From NCBI GenBank assembly GCA_963732855.1, contig CAVTBB010000003.1, positions 310,001 to 374,000 of the forward strand: a DNA stretch of 64,000 bases. The letters run 5' to 3'. The first letter of the stretch is position 1; each line of letters begins with the position of its first letter. The position numbers and the translations under genes were made by a program. Origin of the DNA: DASXVU01 sp963732855. Lineage in GTDB: Archaea > Thermoplasmatota > Thermoplasmata > Methanomassiliicoccales > UBA472. Positions 44,357 through 53,451 of the stretch are shown one piece after another. The notes under the pieces were generated by a model that worked only from the letters and a program-made list of their open reading frames with translations, was not told where the DNA came from and did no database searches.

Positions 44357-45571
44357 ATGGCTTTCAAGGATGGACACGGCAGGTTCCTTCTCGTCCTTGG
44401 CGCGGTGGCGGCGTTCGCCATACTATCATCGACCATGTCCAAGAACCCGGCCCTTCCGTTGCTTGCGGAGCATATCGGGGCCAATGCGGAGCAGGTTGGT
44501 CTGGTGGCGGCGATCAGCCCAATACCGGGGATCCTTGTGTCCAGCATCGCCGGGGCATATTCTGATCGGAAGGGGAGGCAGCGGATACTCACATACTCCC
44601 TCCTGGTCTTCGCCACCGCCCCGTTCCTCTACCTCTTCGTGACCAACGTCTATGAGCTGGCGGCGGTCCGTTTCTATCATGGTTTCGCCACCGCGGTGTT
44701 CATGCCAGTGGCAATGGCGGCCATCGCCGACCGCTACTCGAAAGAGGTGCGAGGAGAGAAACTGGCCACTTACTCGTCGGCCACCATGGCGGGGCGTTTC
44801 TTGGCACCGTTCTTGGGAGGGGCGTTCCTCTATCTGGCGAACTTCGCCGACCTCTACCTGACCTGCGCCATCACCGGCGTTATCGCGCTGGTCATGTCGC
44901 TTTTGATACCTTGGAAAGAAAGCCACCCGATCGCTGTGAAACGTCTTCCAGCAGGAGGGGTGCTGCAAGCTCTGTCAGCGGTGGCGAAGGACCGCCGCAT
45001 CATGATCACCTCGTCGATGGAGGGCATGCAGTACTTCGCCATGGGCGCGTTCGAGGCTTTCCTGCCCCTCTATTGCCTTTCCATCGGATTCAACGGCCTG
45101 GAGATCGGTGCGGTGATGGGGGTGCAGGTGGTCAGCATGCTGTTGTCCAAGCCGGTCATGGGCCGGATATCCGACCGCCACGGCCGGGAGCCGGCCATCT
45201 GCGTCGGCCTGCTGATGGGCTTCCTGGTCATCGTGCTCATGCCGAACGTGAGCAACATAGGTCTGCTGATGCTGCTCTCAGTCCTGTTCGGCCTCAGTGT
45301 CGCCACGGTCACCGCGTCCACCTCAGCCTTAGTGTGCGAATATGCCGGGACATCGGCACACGGCTCAGCGATCGGCGTGCTCAGCTCGGTCATGGACGTG
45401 GGGCATTCGGCCGGACCGCTGATCACCGGGATAATCGTAGGAATGATCTCGTACCAGGCGGGGTTCGGATTGGCCGGGTTGGTCCTACTCGCCGGAGCGG
45501 TCATATTCGCGTTGGGCGTGTGGAAAGGCGAGCCCCCGACGAGGGATGGGCACTGTGAGCCTCAAACCTAG
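44357..45571 (+). CDS. Major facilitator superfamily transporter
   Basis: A 404-residue protein with about 12 membrane helices and the MFS loop motif GAYSDRKGRQR between helices 2 and 3, repeated as GRISDRHGREP in the second half. It is a drug- or solute-efflux type of MFS. Coupling to the ChrB-domain gene suggests export of an oxyanion or metal-related toxic solute; this is inference. No second transporter (ChrA) is nearby. Confidence 0.9.
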   Translation: MAFKDGHGRFLLVLGAVAAFAILSSTMSKNPALPLLAEHIGANAEQVGLVAAISPIPGILVSSIAGAYSDRKGRQRILTYSLLVFATAPFLYLFVTNVYELAAVRFYHGFATAVFMPVAMAAIADRYSKEVRGEKLATYSSATMAGRFLAPFLGGAFLYLANFADLYLTCAITGVIALVMSLLIPWKESHPIAVKRLPAGGVLQALSAVAKDRRIMITSSMEGMQYFAMGAFEAFLPLYCLSIGFNGLEIGAVMGVQVVSMLLSKPVMGRISDRHGREPAICVGLLMGFLVIVLMPNVSNIGLLMLLSVLFGLSVATVTASTSALVCEYAGTSAHGSAIGVLSSVMDVGHSAGPLITGIIVGMISYQAGFGLAGLVLLAGAVIFALGVWKGEPPTRDGHCEPQT

Positions 45572-45700
45572 TGATCGTCCTGAAATAGAGCGCGACCAGA
45601 CGAGCTTCTCATTAAGCAGACAACGATCATCTGGATGGTCCGGTCGTCATGATGGTCTTCATCGCAGGCATCCACCAGTGCATACGGATAGCGGAGCTGA

Positions 45701-45998
45701 GGTTCCACTTCAGAGAAGGATGATACGGTCAGCATCGTCAACTTCGCTTAAACGCCGAACGATATCACGATGCACGCGGGAGACTACGTCATGTGGGAGA
45801 ACATCGATGCAGCGGTTCACACGGTGACCAGCGATCAGAACTCGACGGTGGCGTTCGACCGTGGTGACATTGGAGCTGACACGACGTTCATATTCACCTT
45901 CACCCAGGCGGGGGGACTCATTGAATGGTCCATCCAAGCATGCGCACGCTATCGTCAGGATGCTGGCGGCCTGAACCATTTCAAAGCGGTCGGATAGA
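45701..45998 (+). pseudogene. Decayed cupredoxin/plastocyanin-like gene
   Basis: Reading GSTSEKDDTVSIVNFA, then a TAA stop (45749-45751), then TPNDITMHAGDYVMWENID gives a clear type-I copper cupredoxin pattern, including VHTVTSDQN. A frameshift in the six-G run at 45910-45915 then moves the copper-site end into another frame, where it reads MVHPSMR after an in-frame TGA. The upstream signal-peptide region is also shifted. Lesions of two kinds make decay more likely than sequencing error alone, but a few base corrections would restore most of the domain. Confidence 0.55.
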
Positions 45999-46067
45999 AT
46001 GGGTGTGACCGTTCTTACAACGGCGGGGTTCCCTACAAAACGTTTTACGTAGAATTGCCCATGTGCT

Positions 46068-47093
46068 ATGAAGATGAGAAAACTAGCCACGCTGTTGCTG
46101 ACGGCCGCGCTTCTATTCTGCGCAATACCGGTCATGACCATGCCAGCGATGTCGGCGACGGTCGGCCTTCAGGGCTTCCAGGGCACCATACTAAACGTCA
46201 CTGGCGTTCCAATGTCTGGCGTGATGGTCACGGCCAGGAATACCACCACGAACGCCCCTCTGACCGCAATGACGAACAGCCAGGGTGTGTATGAGTTGAC
46301 CACGCCTGCGGGCAATTACAATGTCTCAGCGACGTTCTTCAATTACAACGCCAACACCTCTTACACCGATATCGATATCCCCACCGGGGGTTCGGCCGAA
46401 CTGAACTTCACCATGTTCGAGATACTCGGCTCGATCCACGGCTTCGTCACCGATGGACTTGTTCCGGTGGTTGGGGTCACTGTCTTCATGGCGAATGACC
46501 AGAGGAACTACACCACCACCACGGTGGCGCCGCTGGGAGAGTACCGTATCAACAACGTTCAACCCGGCGTGTATGTGGTCACATTCGACAAGAAGGGTTA
46601 CGAACGGACCAACTCCCTCCCCCTCAATATCCTCCGTGGGATCTCTTCGCAGCAAAACGCCTCGATGCAGGCGCAACCTTGTACACTATTCGGCCGGGTG
46701 ACCGAGAACGGCAAACCGCTGGAGGGCGTGATGATCACCGCCCAAGGCTCAGATAGTGTGAAAACCGGCATCACCGACGGCGATGGGAATTACACCATCA
46801 AATTGACGTCGGATTCCTACACGATCACTTTCACTAAGAAGAACTATGACGCAAAAGAGATGTCGATCTCGCTGGACCCATTCGAGGTGCGCCATCTTGA
46901 CATCTCGCTATTGAAGTCTAAGAGCAACAACACCAACACGTTCCTGTTCGGGTTCGACCTACCGCATTCCCTCATGGTCATCGGTCTGATGCTGGCGCTG
47001 CTCACGATCTGTATCGCATTGTTCATCAACTTCAAGGTGCGCAAGAAACCGGAACTGTTGGGAAAGGACCCGCAGGGAGAGCAGAAGGAATAA
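46068..47093 (+). CDS. Secreted carboxypeptidase-regulatory-like repeat protein with C-terminal membrane anchor
   Basis: A 341-residue surface protein. A signal peptide (KLATLLLTAALLFCAIPVM) is followed by three ~80-residue CarboxypepD_reg-type beta-sandwich repeats (GFQGTILNVTGVPMSGVMV; GSIHGFVTDGLVPVVGVTV; LFGRVTENGKPLEGVMI). A C-terminal helix (PHSLMVIGLMLALLTICIAL) and a short basic tail anchor it. NTT/NVS-type sequons suggest glycosylation. It is probably an envelope or adhesion protein. It stands alone after the decayed cupredoxin gene. Confidence 0.82.
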   Translation: MKMRKLATLLLTAALLFCAIPVMTMPAMSATVGLQGFQGTILNVTGVPMSGVMVTARNTTTNAPLTAMTNSQGVYELTTPAGNYNVSATFFNYNANTSYTDIDIPTGGSAELNFTMFEILGSIHGFVTDGLVPVVGVTVFMANDQRNYTTTTVAPLGEYRINNVQPGVYVVTFDKKGYERTNSLPLNILRGISSQQNASMQAQPCTLFGRVTENGKPLEGVMITAQGSDSVKTGITDGDGNYTIKLTSDSYTITFTKKNYDAKEMSISLDPFEVRHLDISLLKSKSNNTNTFLFGFDLPHSLMVIGLMLALLTICIALFINFKVRKKPELLGKDPQGEQKE

Positions 47094-47096
47094 TGA

Positions 47097-47690
47097 TCAA
47101 AGACCCAGTTCCTTCTTTATCTCAATGACGTTCGCGCTGACCTTTTTGTCGATATCGTCATAAAGGCTGTGGCCGTGGGCGTCGATCGCCACTATCAGCG
47201 GGCCGAATCCGGCGGCCTCTAGATGCCAGACCGCCTCCGGCATGCCCAGGTCAAGCCAGTCGACGGCGTTCACCTTCCTTATCCCTTGCGAGGCGATGAC
47301 GGCCGCTCCGCCAGTGATGGCCAGGTAGACACATCCGCATTCCTCCATAGCCTCGACGGTGGGCTTGGACATGCCGCCCTTGCCGATGATCGCCTTGACG
47401 CCGAACGTTCTGATGAACGATGGCTCAACCGAGTTCATACGGGAACTGGTGGTCGGGCCGGCGGCCACCAGCTTCCAGCCGTCCCCATCCTTGGCCATGA
47501 TCGGTCCGCAATGATAAACCGCCATTCCCTGGAGCTCGAATGGGAGAGTTTCGCCTCTCTCGTGGATCTCCAGCGCCCTCATGTGCGCCTCGTCTCTAGA
47601 CGTTAGGATCGGTCCGGAAATCGTTACCTCATCCCCTGCGTTCAGGGAACGGACGACCTCTTCGGTCAGCGGGACCTGCAACGACCTCAC
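47097..47690 (-). CDS. Class I fumarate hydratase (or tartrate dehydratase), beta subunit
   Basis: A 197-residue protein of the FumA C-terminal type. Motifs are SGPILTSRDEAH, YHCGPIMA, AAGPTTSSRMNSVEP and KGGMSKPTVEAM. With the alpha subunit it forms the Fe-S hydratase interconverting fumarate and malate. The start is GTG at 47690, since GGAGGGG lies 5-6 nt before it and the alpha stop overlaps it as GTGA. The paralogous tartrate dehydratase cannot be fully excluded. Confidence 0.9.
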   Translation of the reverse strand: MRSLQVPLTEEVVRSLNAGDEVTISGPILTSRDEAHMRALEIHERGETLPFELQGMAVYHCGPIMAKDGDGWKLVAAGPTTSSRMNSVEPSFIRTFGVKAIIGKGGMSKPTVEAMEECGCVYLAITGGAAVIASQGIRKVNAVDWLDLGMPEAVWHLEAAGFGPLIVAIDAHGHSLYDDIDKKVSANVIEIKKELGL

Positions 47691-48559
47691 CAGAACCCCT
47701 CCGTGGAGAACAGCGCGCGGCCGTCCGGGAAGATCCTGACCGAAGCCCGCCGGGCGGCCCAGCATTGGAGACTTATCGCGACCGGGAGCGAAGCCGTATG
47801 GCACGAAGCGGATTCGATGCACACCCCCAGGACCGTGCTGCGCCCGCCCAGTCCCATCGGTCCGATGCCGGTCCGGTTCAACGCCTCGGCCATCTCGACC
47901 TCGATCTGGCGAAGCGTGTCGTTATCGCTCCGCTTATGCAATGGCCGGAGCAACGCCTTCTTGGCCAGGTGGCATGCCAGATCCGCGGTCCCGCCGACGC
48001 CGACTCCAACGATGACCGGGGGGCAGGGCTTGCCGCCGGCGGCCACCACCGTGTCCAGGATGAACTCCTTGATACCTTTGACGCCTTGGGTCGGGGTGAG
48101 CATGCGCAGAGCCGACATGTTCTCCGAGCCGGCCCCCTTCATCATCACCGTGATGTCCGTGTGATCGTGACCAGCTGGCTCGAAATGAATGAGCGGTATC
48201 ATGTCCCCCAGGTTGTTGCCCCCGTTCATCCTGGTGATCGGGTCGACCACGTTGGGACGCAACGGTATCGTCCGGGTCGCCCGTTCCACGCCCCTTCTTA
48301 TGGCCTTGATCATTCCTTCGTCGCAGTGGCCGGAGATATAGAACAGCGGAAGTCCAGTGTCCTGGCACATGGGTAGCTGGCTAATCTCTCCCAACTCGAC
48401 GTTCTTGAGGATGGTATCCAGCTGCACCATCGCCACCGGTTCCGTTTCCATCTGGCGAGCCCTTTCGAGTGCTTCCAGAACGTCCGCCGGGAGCGTGGTG
48501 GCGGCCGTCCTGAGAAGACGGACGGTGACCTCCTCTATCAGCTCATCATCGTGATTCAT
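47687..48559 (-). CDS. Class I fumarate hydratase (or tartrate dehydratase), alpha subunit
   Basis: A 290-residue Fe-S subunit. Cluster ligand motifs are LPMCQDTGLP, the region GGKPCPPVIVGVGVGGTADL, and CIESASCHTAS. The start is ATG at 48559 (MNHDDELIEEV); the longer frame upstream is poor. It overlaps the beta gene by 4 bp. Split two-subunit fumarases of this kind are normal in archaea and serve a partial TCA pathway. An AT-rich promoter region lies between it and the divergent ABC transporter gene. Confidence 0.9.
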   Translation of the reverse strand: MNHDDELIEEVTVRLLRTAATTLPADVLEALERARQMETEPVAMVQLDTILKNVELGEISQLPMCQDTGLPLFYISGHCDEGMIKAIRRGVERATRTIPLRPNVVDPITRMNGGNNLGDMIPLIHFEPAGHDHTDITVMMKGAGSENMSALRMLTPTQGVKGIKEFILDTVVAAGGKPCPPVIVGVGVGGTADLACHLAKKALLRPLHKRSDNDTLRQIEVEMAEALNRTGIGPMGLGGRSTVLGVCIESASCHTASLPVAISLQCWAARRASVRIFPDGRALFSTEGFW

Positions 48560-48643
48560 CGGGGTTCCGCATCGTTGCCAGAAGTGATAACATTTGCCAT
48601 GGTAGCACTGCATATTTTTATCTATATTTACATATACACAAAG

Positions 48644-48651
48644 TTAATATA
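48644..48651 (+). promoter_or_regulatory. TATA-like box for the ABC transporter
   Basis: ttaatata lies about 40 bp before the ATG at 48688 in an unusually AT-rich 60-bp tract shared with the divergent fumarase genes. Confidence 0.4.
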
Positions 48652-48687
48652 GCGATGTAGTCTGCTCAGAGACCGAAGGATGATCCC

Positions 48688-49626
48688 ATGGAGTATCCTA
48701 TTGAGATAGAGGATCTGGTGAAGGACTATCGGGGAGGGTTCAGGGCGGTCGACGCTCTCACGCTCAAGGTTCCCCACAAAGCCTTCCTGGGTTTCCTCGG
48801 GCCGAACGGGGCGGGAAAGACGACCACCATCAAGGTACTGACCAACATGCTGGTCGCGACGTCGGGAAGGGCGTCACTGAATGGAATCGACGTCACTGTC
48901 AATTCAAAGATGGCTCTGTCCGACGTCGGGGCCGTCGTCGAGACGCCTGAGTTCTATCCGTACCTCACGCCGGTCGAGACGCTTGAGTATCTGGGACAGT
49001 TGCGTGGAATGTCCATGCCGGATATCCGGCGGCGTTCGAAAGAAGTCCTAGAGGTCGTCAAGATGACCGAATGGCAGGACAAGCGCATCGGCAAGTTCTC
49101 CAAAGGAATGAAGCAGCGGCTGGCCATCGCCCAGGCCCTACTGCACGAACCGAGGGTCATCATCCTGGACGAACCGACATCGGGGCTTGACCCGAGGGGC
49201 ATGTTCGAGATGCGCGAGGTGCTGCGCGAGCTGAAGAAAGGAGATTACACCATCTTCATGTCCTCACATCTGATGAACGAGGTGCAGGAGGTCTGTTCTG
49301 ACGTCGCTCTCATCAACCGGGGCAAGCTGCTGAAATCCGGCAGCGTGGAATCGTTGTTGAAGGAGTTCCGGGGCAAGAAGATCGAGGTCCACACGTTGCG
49401 CAAGATGGAACCGGCGGACTTCGTTAACGTCGGCAAGATCCCAGGAGTGCAGGGCATCAACGCCCTGGCGGAGAACTCCTTCGAGATGGACTTCAACGGC
49501 GGGGACGATGAACAGGCGCGCCTATTACTGGACCTGCAGTCCACTGGGCTGAAGATCGTGACTTTCAAGGAGAGCGGCATGGCCATGGAATCGCTGTACA
49601 TGTCTCTCATCAAGGATTCGAGGTGA
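48688..49626 (+). CDS. ABC transporter ATP-binding protein
   Basis: A 312-residue ATPase of the ABC-2/drug-export type. Walker A is GPNGAGKTT (38-46), the signature is FSKGMKQRLAIAQ, Walker B is VIILDEPTSGLDP, and the switch His is in MSSHLMNEV. The C-terminal ~80 residues are a regulatory domain. It pairs with the permease at 49686 and would drive export of a lipid, peptide or drug across the cell membrane. Confidence 0.92.
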   Translation: MEYPIEIEDLVKDYRGGFRAVDALTLKVPHKAFLGFLGPNGAGKTTTIKVLTNMLVATSGRASLNGIDVTVNSKMALSDVGAVVETPEFYPYLTPVETLEYLGQLRGMSMPDIRRRSKEVLEVVKMTEWQDKRIGKFSKGMKQRLAIAQALLHEPRVIILDEPTSGLDPRGMFEMREVLRELKKGDYTIFMSSHLMNEVQEVCSDVALINRGKLLKSGSVESLLKEFRGKKIEVHTLRKMEPADFVNVGKIPGVQGINALAENSFEMDFNGGDDEQARLLLDLQSTGLKIVTFKESGMAMESLYMSLIKDSR

Positions 49627-49685
49627 TCCAATGACAGATCCCATACAACATCAACAGGGACCTGAAGGTCACGGTACCGTCGGAT

Positions 49686-50471
49686 ATGGAACAGGTCTTC
49701 CTCGTGGCGAAGTACGACATACTGAAGCATATCCGGTCCAAGAGGCTACTGGCGATCGGAATAATCGTGGGTCTGATACTTGTGTTTATCACGATATTGG
49801 GGACCCTGAGCAACGCCGACCCGCACAATGCAGCGAATTTTGTCGGTAACTACGCGGGATTCGCAAACACCATGATCATCATCGGTGTGACCCTGTTCGC
49901 CGGGGACGCGATCGTCTCGGAGTTCCAGAACAGGACCGGCTATCTGCTCTTTCCGAACCCGGTGAAGAAATCGAGCTTATACGTCGGGAAGTTCTTGGCA
50001 TCGGTCGGGATAATGACCCTGGTCATCGTGGCCTATTACCTGGTGGCCATCGTCATGGGCCTGGTGTTTACTGGCAATTTCACAGAACTGAGCATCTACT
50101 CGATGCTATTGGCGATATTGTATGGTGCGGCAGCCACGGGGCTTGCCTTCCTGATCAGCTCGGTGCTTAAGACGGCGACGGCTTCATTGGTGCTGACGTT
50201 CTTCATGCTGTTCATGATACTGTCCCTGATACCAGCGGTCGGAATGTTCGCAGGCTTCAAGGCGGACGGAGAGCTGACCTTCGCCAGCGGGACCATCTCG
50301 TACATCATGCAGACGCCATATCCTGTGGATTCGATGGACAACCGTACAGGTATTTTGATCCACAACTACATTCCGGATGTTGGATTGTCGATTGCTGTAG
50401 AAGCCATATGGCTTGCCATAACAGCGTCGCTAGGCTATGTGGTATTTAAACGCCGTGAAATGGTAAGTTGA
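49686..50471 (+). CDS. ABC-2 type transporter permease
   Basis: A 261-residue membrane protein with six predicted helices, e.g. RLLAIGIIVGLILVFITI and SVGIMTLVIVAYYLVAIVM, and an extracytoplasmic loop after the fifth. It fits the ABC-2 permease family. It starts 59 bp after the ATPase gene; in-frame codons just upstream are closed by TGA at 49632, so the ATG at 49686 is the first start. A hairpin follows the stop. Confidence 0.85.
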   Translation: MEQVFLVAKYDILKHIRSKRLLAIGIIVGLILVFITILGTLSNADPHNAANFVGNYAGFANTMIIIGVTLFAGDAIVSEFQNRTGYLLFPNPVKKSSLYVGKFLASVGIMTLVIVAYYLVAIVMGLVFTGNFTELSIYSMLLAILYGAAATGLAFLISSVLKTATASLVLTFFMLFMILSLIPAVGMFAGFKADGELTFASGTISYIMQTPYPVDSMDNRTGILIHNYIPDVGLSIAVEAIWLAITASLGYVVFKRREMVS

Positions 50472-50499
50472 AGGTCATTTTTCTAAACTCCTTCCCCCC

Positions 50500-50514
50500 C
50501 CCCTCAATTAGGGG
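50500..50514 (+). terminator. Candidate hairpin terminator after the ABC operon
   Basis: CCCCT-CAATT-AGGGG forms a perfect 5-bp stem 29 bp after the permease stop, inside a ten-C run (50494-50503), followed by a T/G-rich tail. It could slow or stop transcription. Confidence 0.4.
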
Positions 50515-50515
50515 T

Positions 50516-51050
50516 TGTCGTTGTGTTTGGAATATCTCCTTATATTATACCTACAGCACGATCTCTCCTCAATCTGTATCTTATTGCCCATTGATTGCCG
50601 TGATCTAACACACACCCTTCTAAGGTCCTAGCCGTATGATGAATCGCCCAATGCCTTCCTCATTGAGTTGGCGAGATCATACTACTGGGCATTCGACGGC
50701 GAATGAAAGATCGGGTTGTCGAGTCGATCACCCGCGAAAAATCTCTCCTCTGACCATTGTGTTGTAAAATGATTCCAATAGCTTCGGTTACAGAAAAGAC
50801 TACCTTATGACTGTCTCGGCTCGATTCCATACTCACACATGGCATCTTGACGGCATTTGGGATTTGGGGACAGTCAAGACAATTGACGGAGTGGCCCATA
50901 GGACAGGGGAACCTCTTTTGACACATCATCAGGGTAGAAGTCTATCAGCATAAAGTAAGCAATTCGCATAAGAATCAAGAGGTGAGAAAAGAATAATAGG
51001 GGGCCGAGTAGGCCTCATTTAACATGGAGTTTCAAGATTCCACTATTACA
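50516..51050. other. Intergenic region without a supported gene
   Basis: About 530 bp between the ABC operon and the frameshifted secreted protein. A minus-strand frame at 50660-50929 (89 codons) has a CPMGHSVNCLDCP stretch that could suggest zinc binding, but the rest has no protein-like pattern, so I do not call it. AT-rich, near 51050 running into the 3' end of the next gene. Confidence 0.4.
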
Positions 51051-51718
51051 TTAAATACCAGCCCATACCGTCATGCTGCTCCAGGAAATCCCCTGGTTCG
51101 CCGGTGCACTATGAGCATCAAGAATGCATGTATCAATGCTATAATATGGAATTACGGCGTTGATTACCTCAACGCCAATTGCATATGATGTTCCTTGATA
51201 GCCATACCAACTTAATGAAGCGTCGAAGTTACCAGCCTGGATTTGAGCTGTAACACTGCTTGTGGCGAAAATCGACGACAGTGTGGTTTGTGCTACGATG
51301 GCTCCACCATTTCCCATGTCCCTAATGGTGAGTTTAAATTCTTGAGCTACAACTGATGTGCCAACATTAGTCACAACACCATAATAGTAACCAACGACCT
51401 CCACAGCGAGTCCCATAGAAGATTGAGGAACGACTTCTTTATACACTCTCGCTTCTCCTGTTGCTGGGCTAGGCTGCCCACCTACTTTTGTAATAATGAT
51501 TCGGCATGGTTGTTTGCTACAGAGTAATCATTTTCTGTATAAACAGTGGGGCCGGACCTATCCGCCGATGCATATCCTCCATCTGAGGCTGTAAACGAAT
51601 ATGTCCTGCCATATCGTAGGCTACTTGAAGCTTCTGCATTCTGGGTTACCAGTGGCAAAACTAAAATTGCCGCCACAAGGATTATCAAGGTGACATATTT
51701 ACCATTTCCATTTCTCAT
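51051..51718 (-). CDS. Secreted beta-rich protein, broken by one frameshift
   Basis: Two frames (51482-51718 and 51051-51446) form one 222-residue protein if one base is restored. The first has a signal peptide (VTLIILVAAILVLPLVTQNAEA) and ends at LLQK*. The second reads on upstream as KVGGQPSPATGEARVYKEV. The junction is the four-A run at 51486-51489; one more A restores the frame. The mature part has Ig/CARDB-like strands (AVEVVGYYYGVVTNVGTSV) and no anchor. It is an exported protein of unknown role, either disrupted or misread. Confidence 0.6.
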
Positions 51719-51834
51719 CGTCTCATCTCCACCCCCAAATGGGAGTTCCCCATGATATTATGTTGATATATTGTATTTAATATCATCGTAATATTTACAT
51801 TTGGATGAAAATAGAGGATTATGTTGGCCCTTGA

Positions 51835-52872
51835 TCACTTCGGCAGGAGGTACAGCTCTTCCTCGTACTGGAAGACCTTGACCGTCTCGCCCTTGGTCTT
51901 GTATCTTTGAGGCTTGCGCAGCTCTACCGGCTTGAAGCTGGTGGGATGCATGATCTGCAGCTCCCGATCCGTTTCCATGAGCACGACCGCGTCCAACATC
52001 TCCTCGCGCTTACCGATGACCCGCGCCTCGGTCATGTCCCCGTTGCTCATGGTGAACGATTCGGAGGATTTGAGCTCGGTGATCTTCGTGTTCGAGGAGT
52101 GTATCGCGCCTACCAGGTACATCTTCTTGCCGAACATGACCACGTCGCCGTAACGGTATGCCGGCAACCGGATCAGGTACGTCATTCGGTACACGTCATG
52201 CCCGTCCTTCTGGGTGAGCAGTTTGGCCGTCTCCTTGACCTCCGCCCCGTACATCTCCGCAAGATCGTGCGTGAGGGTCTTGCCCAATGCCTGGCTGGAC
52301 AGGTTTATGTCCGACCCCCCATTGGCCCCAGGGACCACGGTGATCTTGCTGATGAACATCTCCCGGTTCTCGGCGCCGATCTCCTTGACCATCTTGGAGA
52401 CGCGGTTGACGATCTCCTCCAGCTCATTCTTGTCGAACTTGCGGTCCCGGGTACGTATCTGTAGAGTCGCCTCGTAGTAGTTGCCTTGGATCTTGGAGCA
52501 CTTGCCGCAGACGTTGGTCTTCACCCGCACGATGGTGTCCAGCTCCTCCCGGGTAGTGAACCCGCGGTATGTGACCGTCAGGTCCATGTGGACCCGGTAG
52601 TTGGCCTTGTCCCGGGCAATGACGGATGTCTTGATGTTGTCGAGGTCCGCGTCCTTCATCAGGCAGATGCCGGATATCGCCGCCTCCTGGGCCGCGATCT
52701 CGACCTTGTAGCCGTGCCACTTGTTGTTGACTTGGAAATCGGAGCAGTGGACACACTGGAACAGGTTGACGTGGTCCGCGATGGTGGTGAAGCGCTTGTT
52801 CTCCATGAAGCACTCGGCACACACTGACTCGAAGACCTCGCCCTCTTTTCCGCACTTGACGCAGAACGACAT
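51835..52872 (-). CDS. nmd3: NMD3-family ribosomal large-subunit factor
   Basis: A 345-residue archaeal NMD3. Four CxxC zinc motifs are visible (CVKC, CAEC, CVHC, CGKC), with the central domain WHGYKVEIAAQEA and the beta-rich C-terminal part. In eukaryotes NMD3 is the 60S export adaptor; in archaea it is presumed to act in late 50S assembly. It follows DUF424 by 1 bp in an operon. Confidence 0.92.
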   Translation of the reverse strand: MSFCVKCGKEGEVFESVCAECFMENKRFTTIADHVNLFQCVHCSDFQVNNKWHGYKVEIAAQEAAISGICLMKDADLDNIKTSVIARDKANYRVHMDLTVTYRGFTTREELDTIVRVKTNVCGKCSKIQGNYYEATLQIRTRDRKFDKNELEEIVNRVSKMVKEIGAENREMFISKITVVPGANGGSDINLSSQALGKTLTHDLAEMYGAEVKETAKLLTQKDGHDVYRMTYLIRLPAYRYGDVVMFGKKMYLVGAIHSSNTKITELKSSESFTMSNGDMTEARVIGKREEMLDAVVLMETDRELQIMHPTSFKPVELRKPQRYKTKGETVKVFQYEEELYLLPK

Positions 52873-52873
52873 C

Positions 52874-53167
52874 TTAGTACCTTACCATCTGGGCGTGCGG
52901 AACGCCACCGATGATCATAACACAATCTTCAGCGATGAAGTCGTGCTCGGCCGCGATGCGGCATACCTTCTCGCCCACCAGGTTCGCCACGGTGCACCCG
53001 CTCAACCGGTTCACCAGCATATCCTCGTCGGCGTCCTCGCCCTCATAGAAGCCGGGCGAAACGGTCAGCTTCAGCTCGCCCTCGCGGAACGTCTGCCCCA
53101 GGAGCTGCTTGTCGCATGCCGCGACGACCACTTCACTGCCCTGTTTGTACACCCTTACGGTTATCAA
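52874..53167 (-). CDS. DUF424 family protein
   Basis: A 97-residue protein with the family core ITVRVYKQGSEVVVAACD, FREGELKLTVSPGFYEG and VANLVGEKVC. DUF424 is an archaeal family often next to nmd3 or translation genes; it may act in ribosome function, but this is only from context. It overlaps no gene and is 1 bp before nmd3. Confidence 0.85.
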   Translation of the reverse strand: MITVRVYKQGSEVVVAACDKQLLGQTFREGELKLTVSPGFYEGEDADEDMLVNRLSGCTVANLVGEKVCRIAAEHDFIAEDCVMIIGGVPHAQMVRY

Positions 53168-53451
53168 ATCAATTCCCGATCCTTGAATTTACGAGTTCAA
53201 CTAAACCCTGACACGCTATTATACTTTTGCAATAATCGGCACGGTCATCCTCAGTACTGGCTGGCCGAACAAAAGGTCGATTTCCTACGGTTTGACTGTT
53301 GACCTGACCAGAGGGATTTCAATCCTAGGCATTCGTTGGAGGCGGCGAGTCCTTGTTAATGGCAGTGTGCCCGCGACTTTTCCAATTCCCTCTTTGCCCC
53401 AGCTACTTTTATTATCAGGCACACCACTGTTCGTCGGGGAATGGGGAAGAT

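Noticed and set aside
50660..50929. 89-codon minus-strand frame with CPMGHSVNCLDCP
   Set aside because: Only that short stretch looks protein-like; no start signal or family pattern supports a gene.
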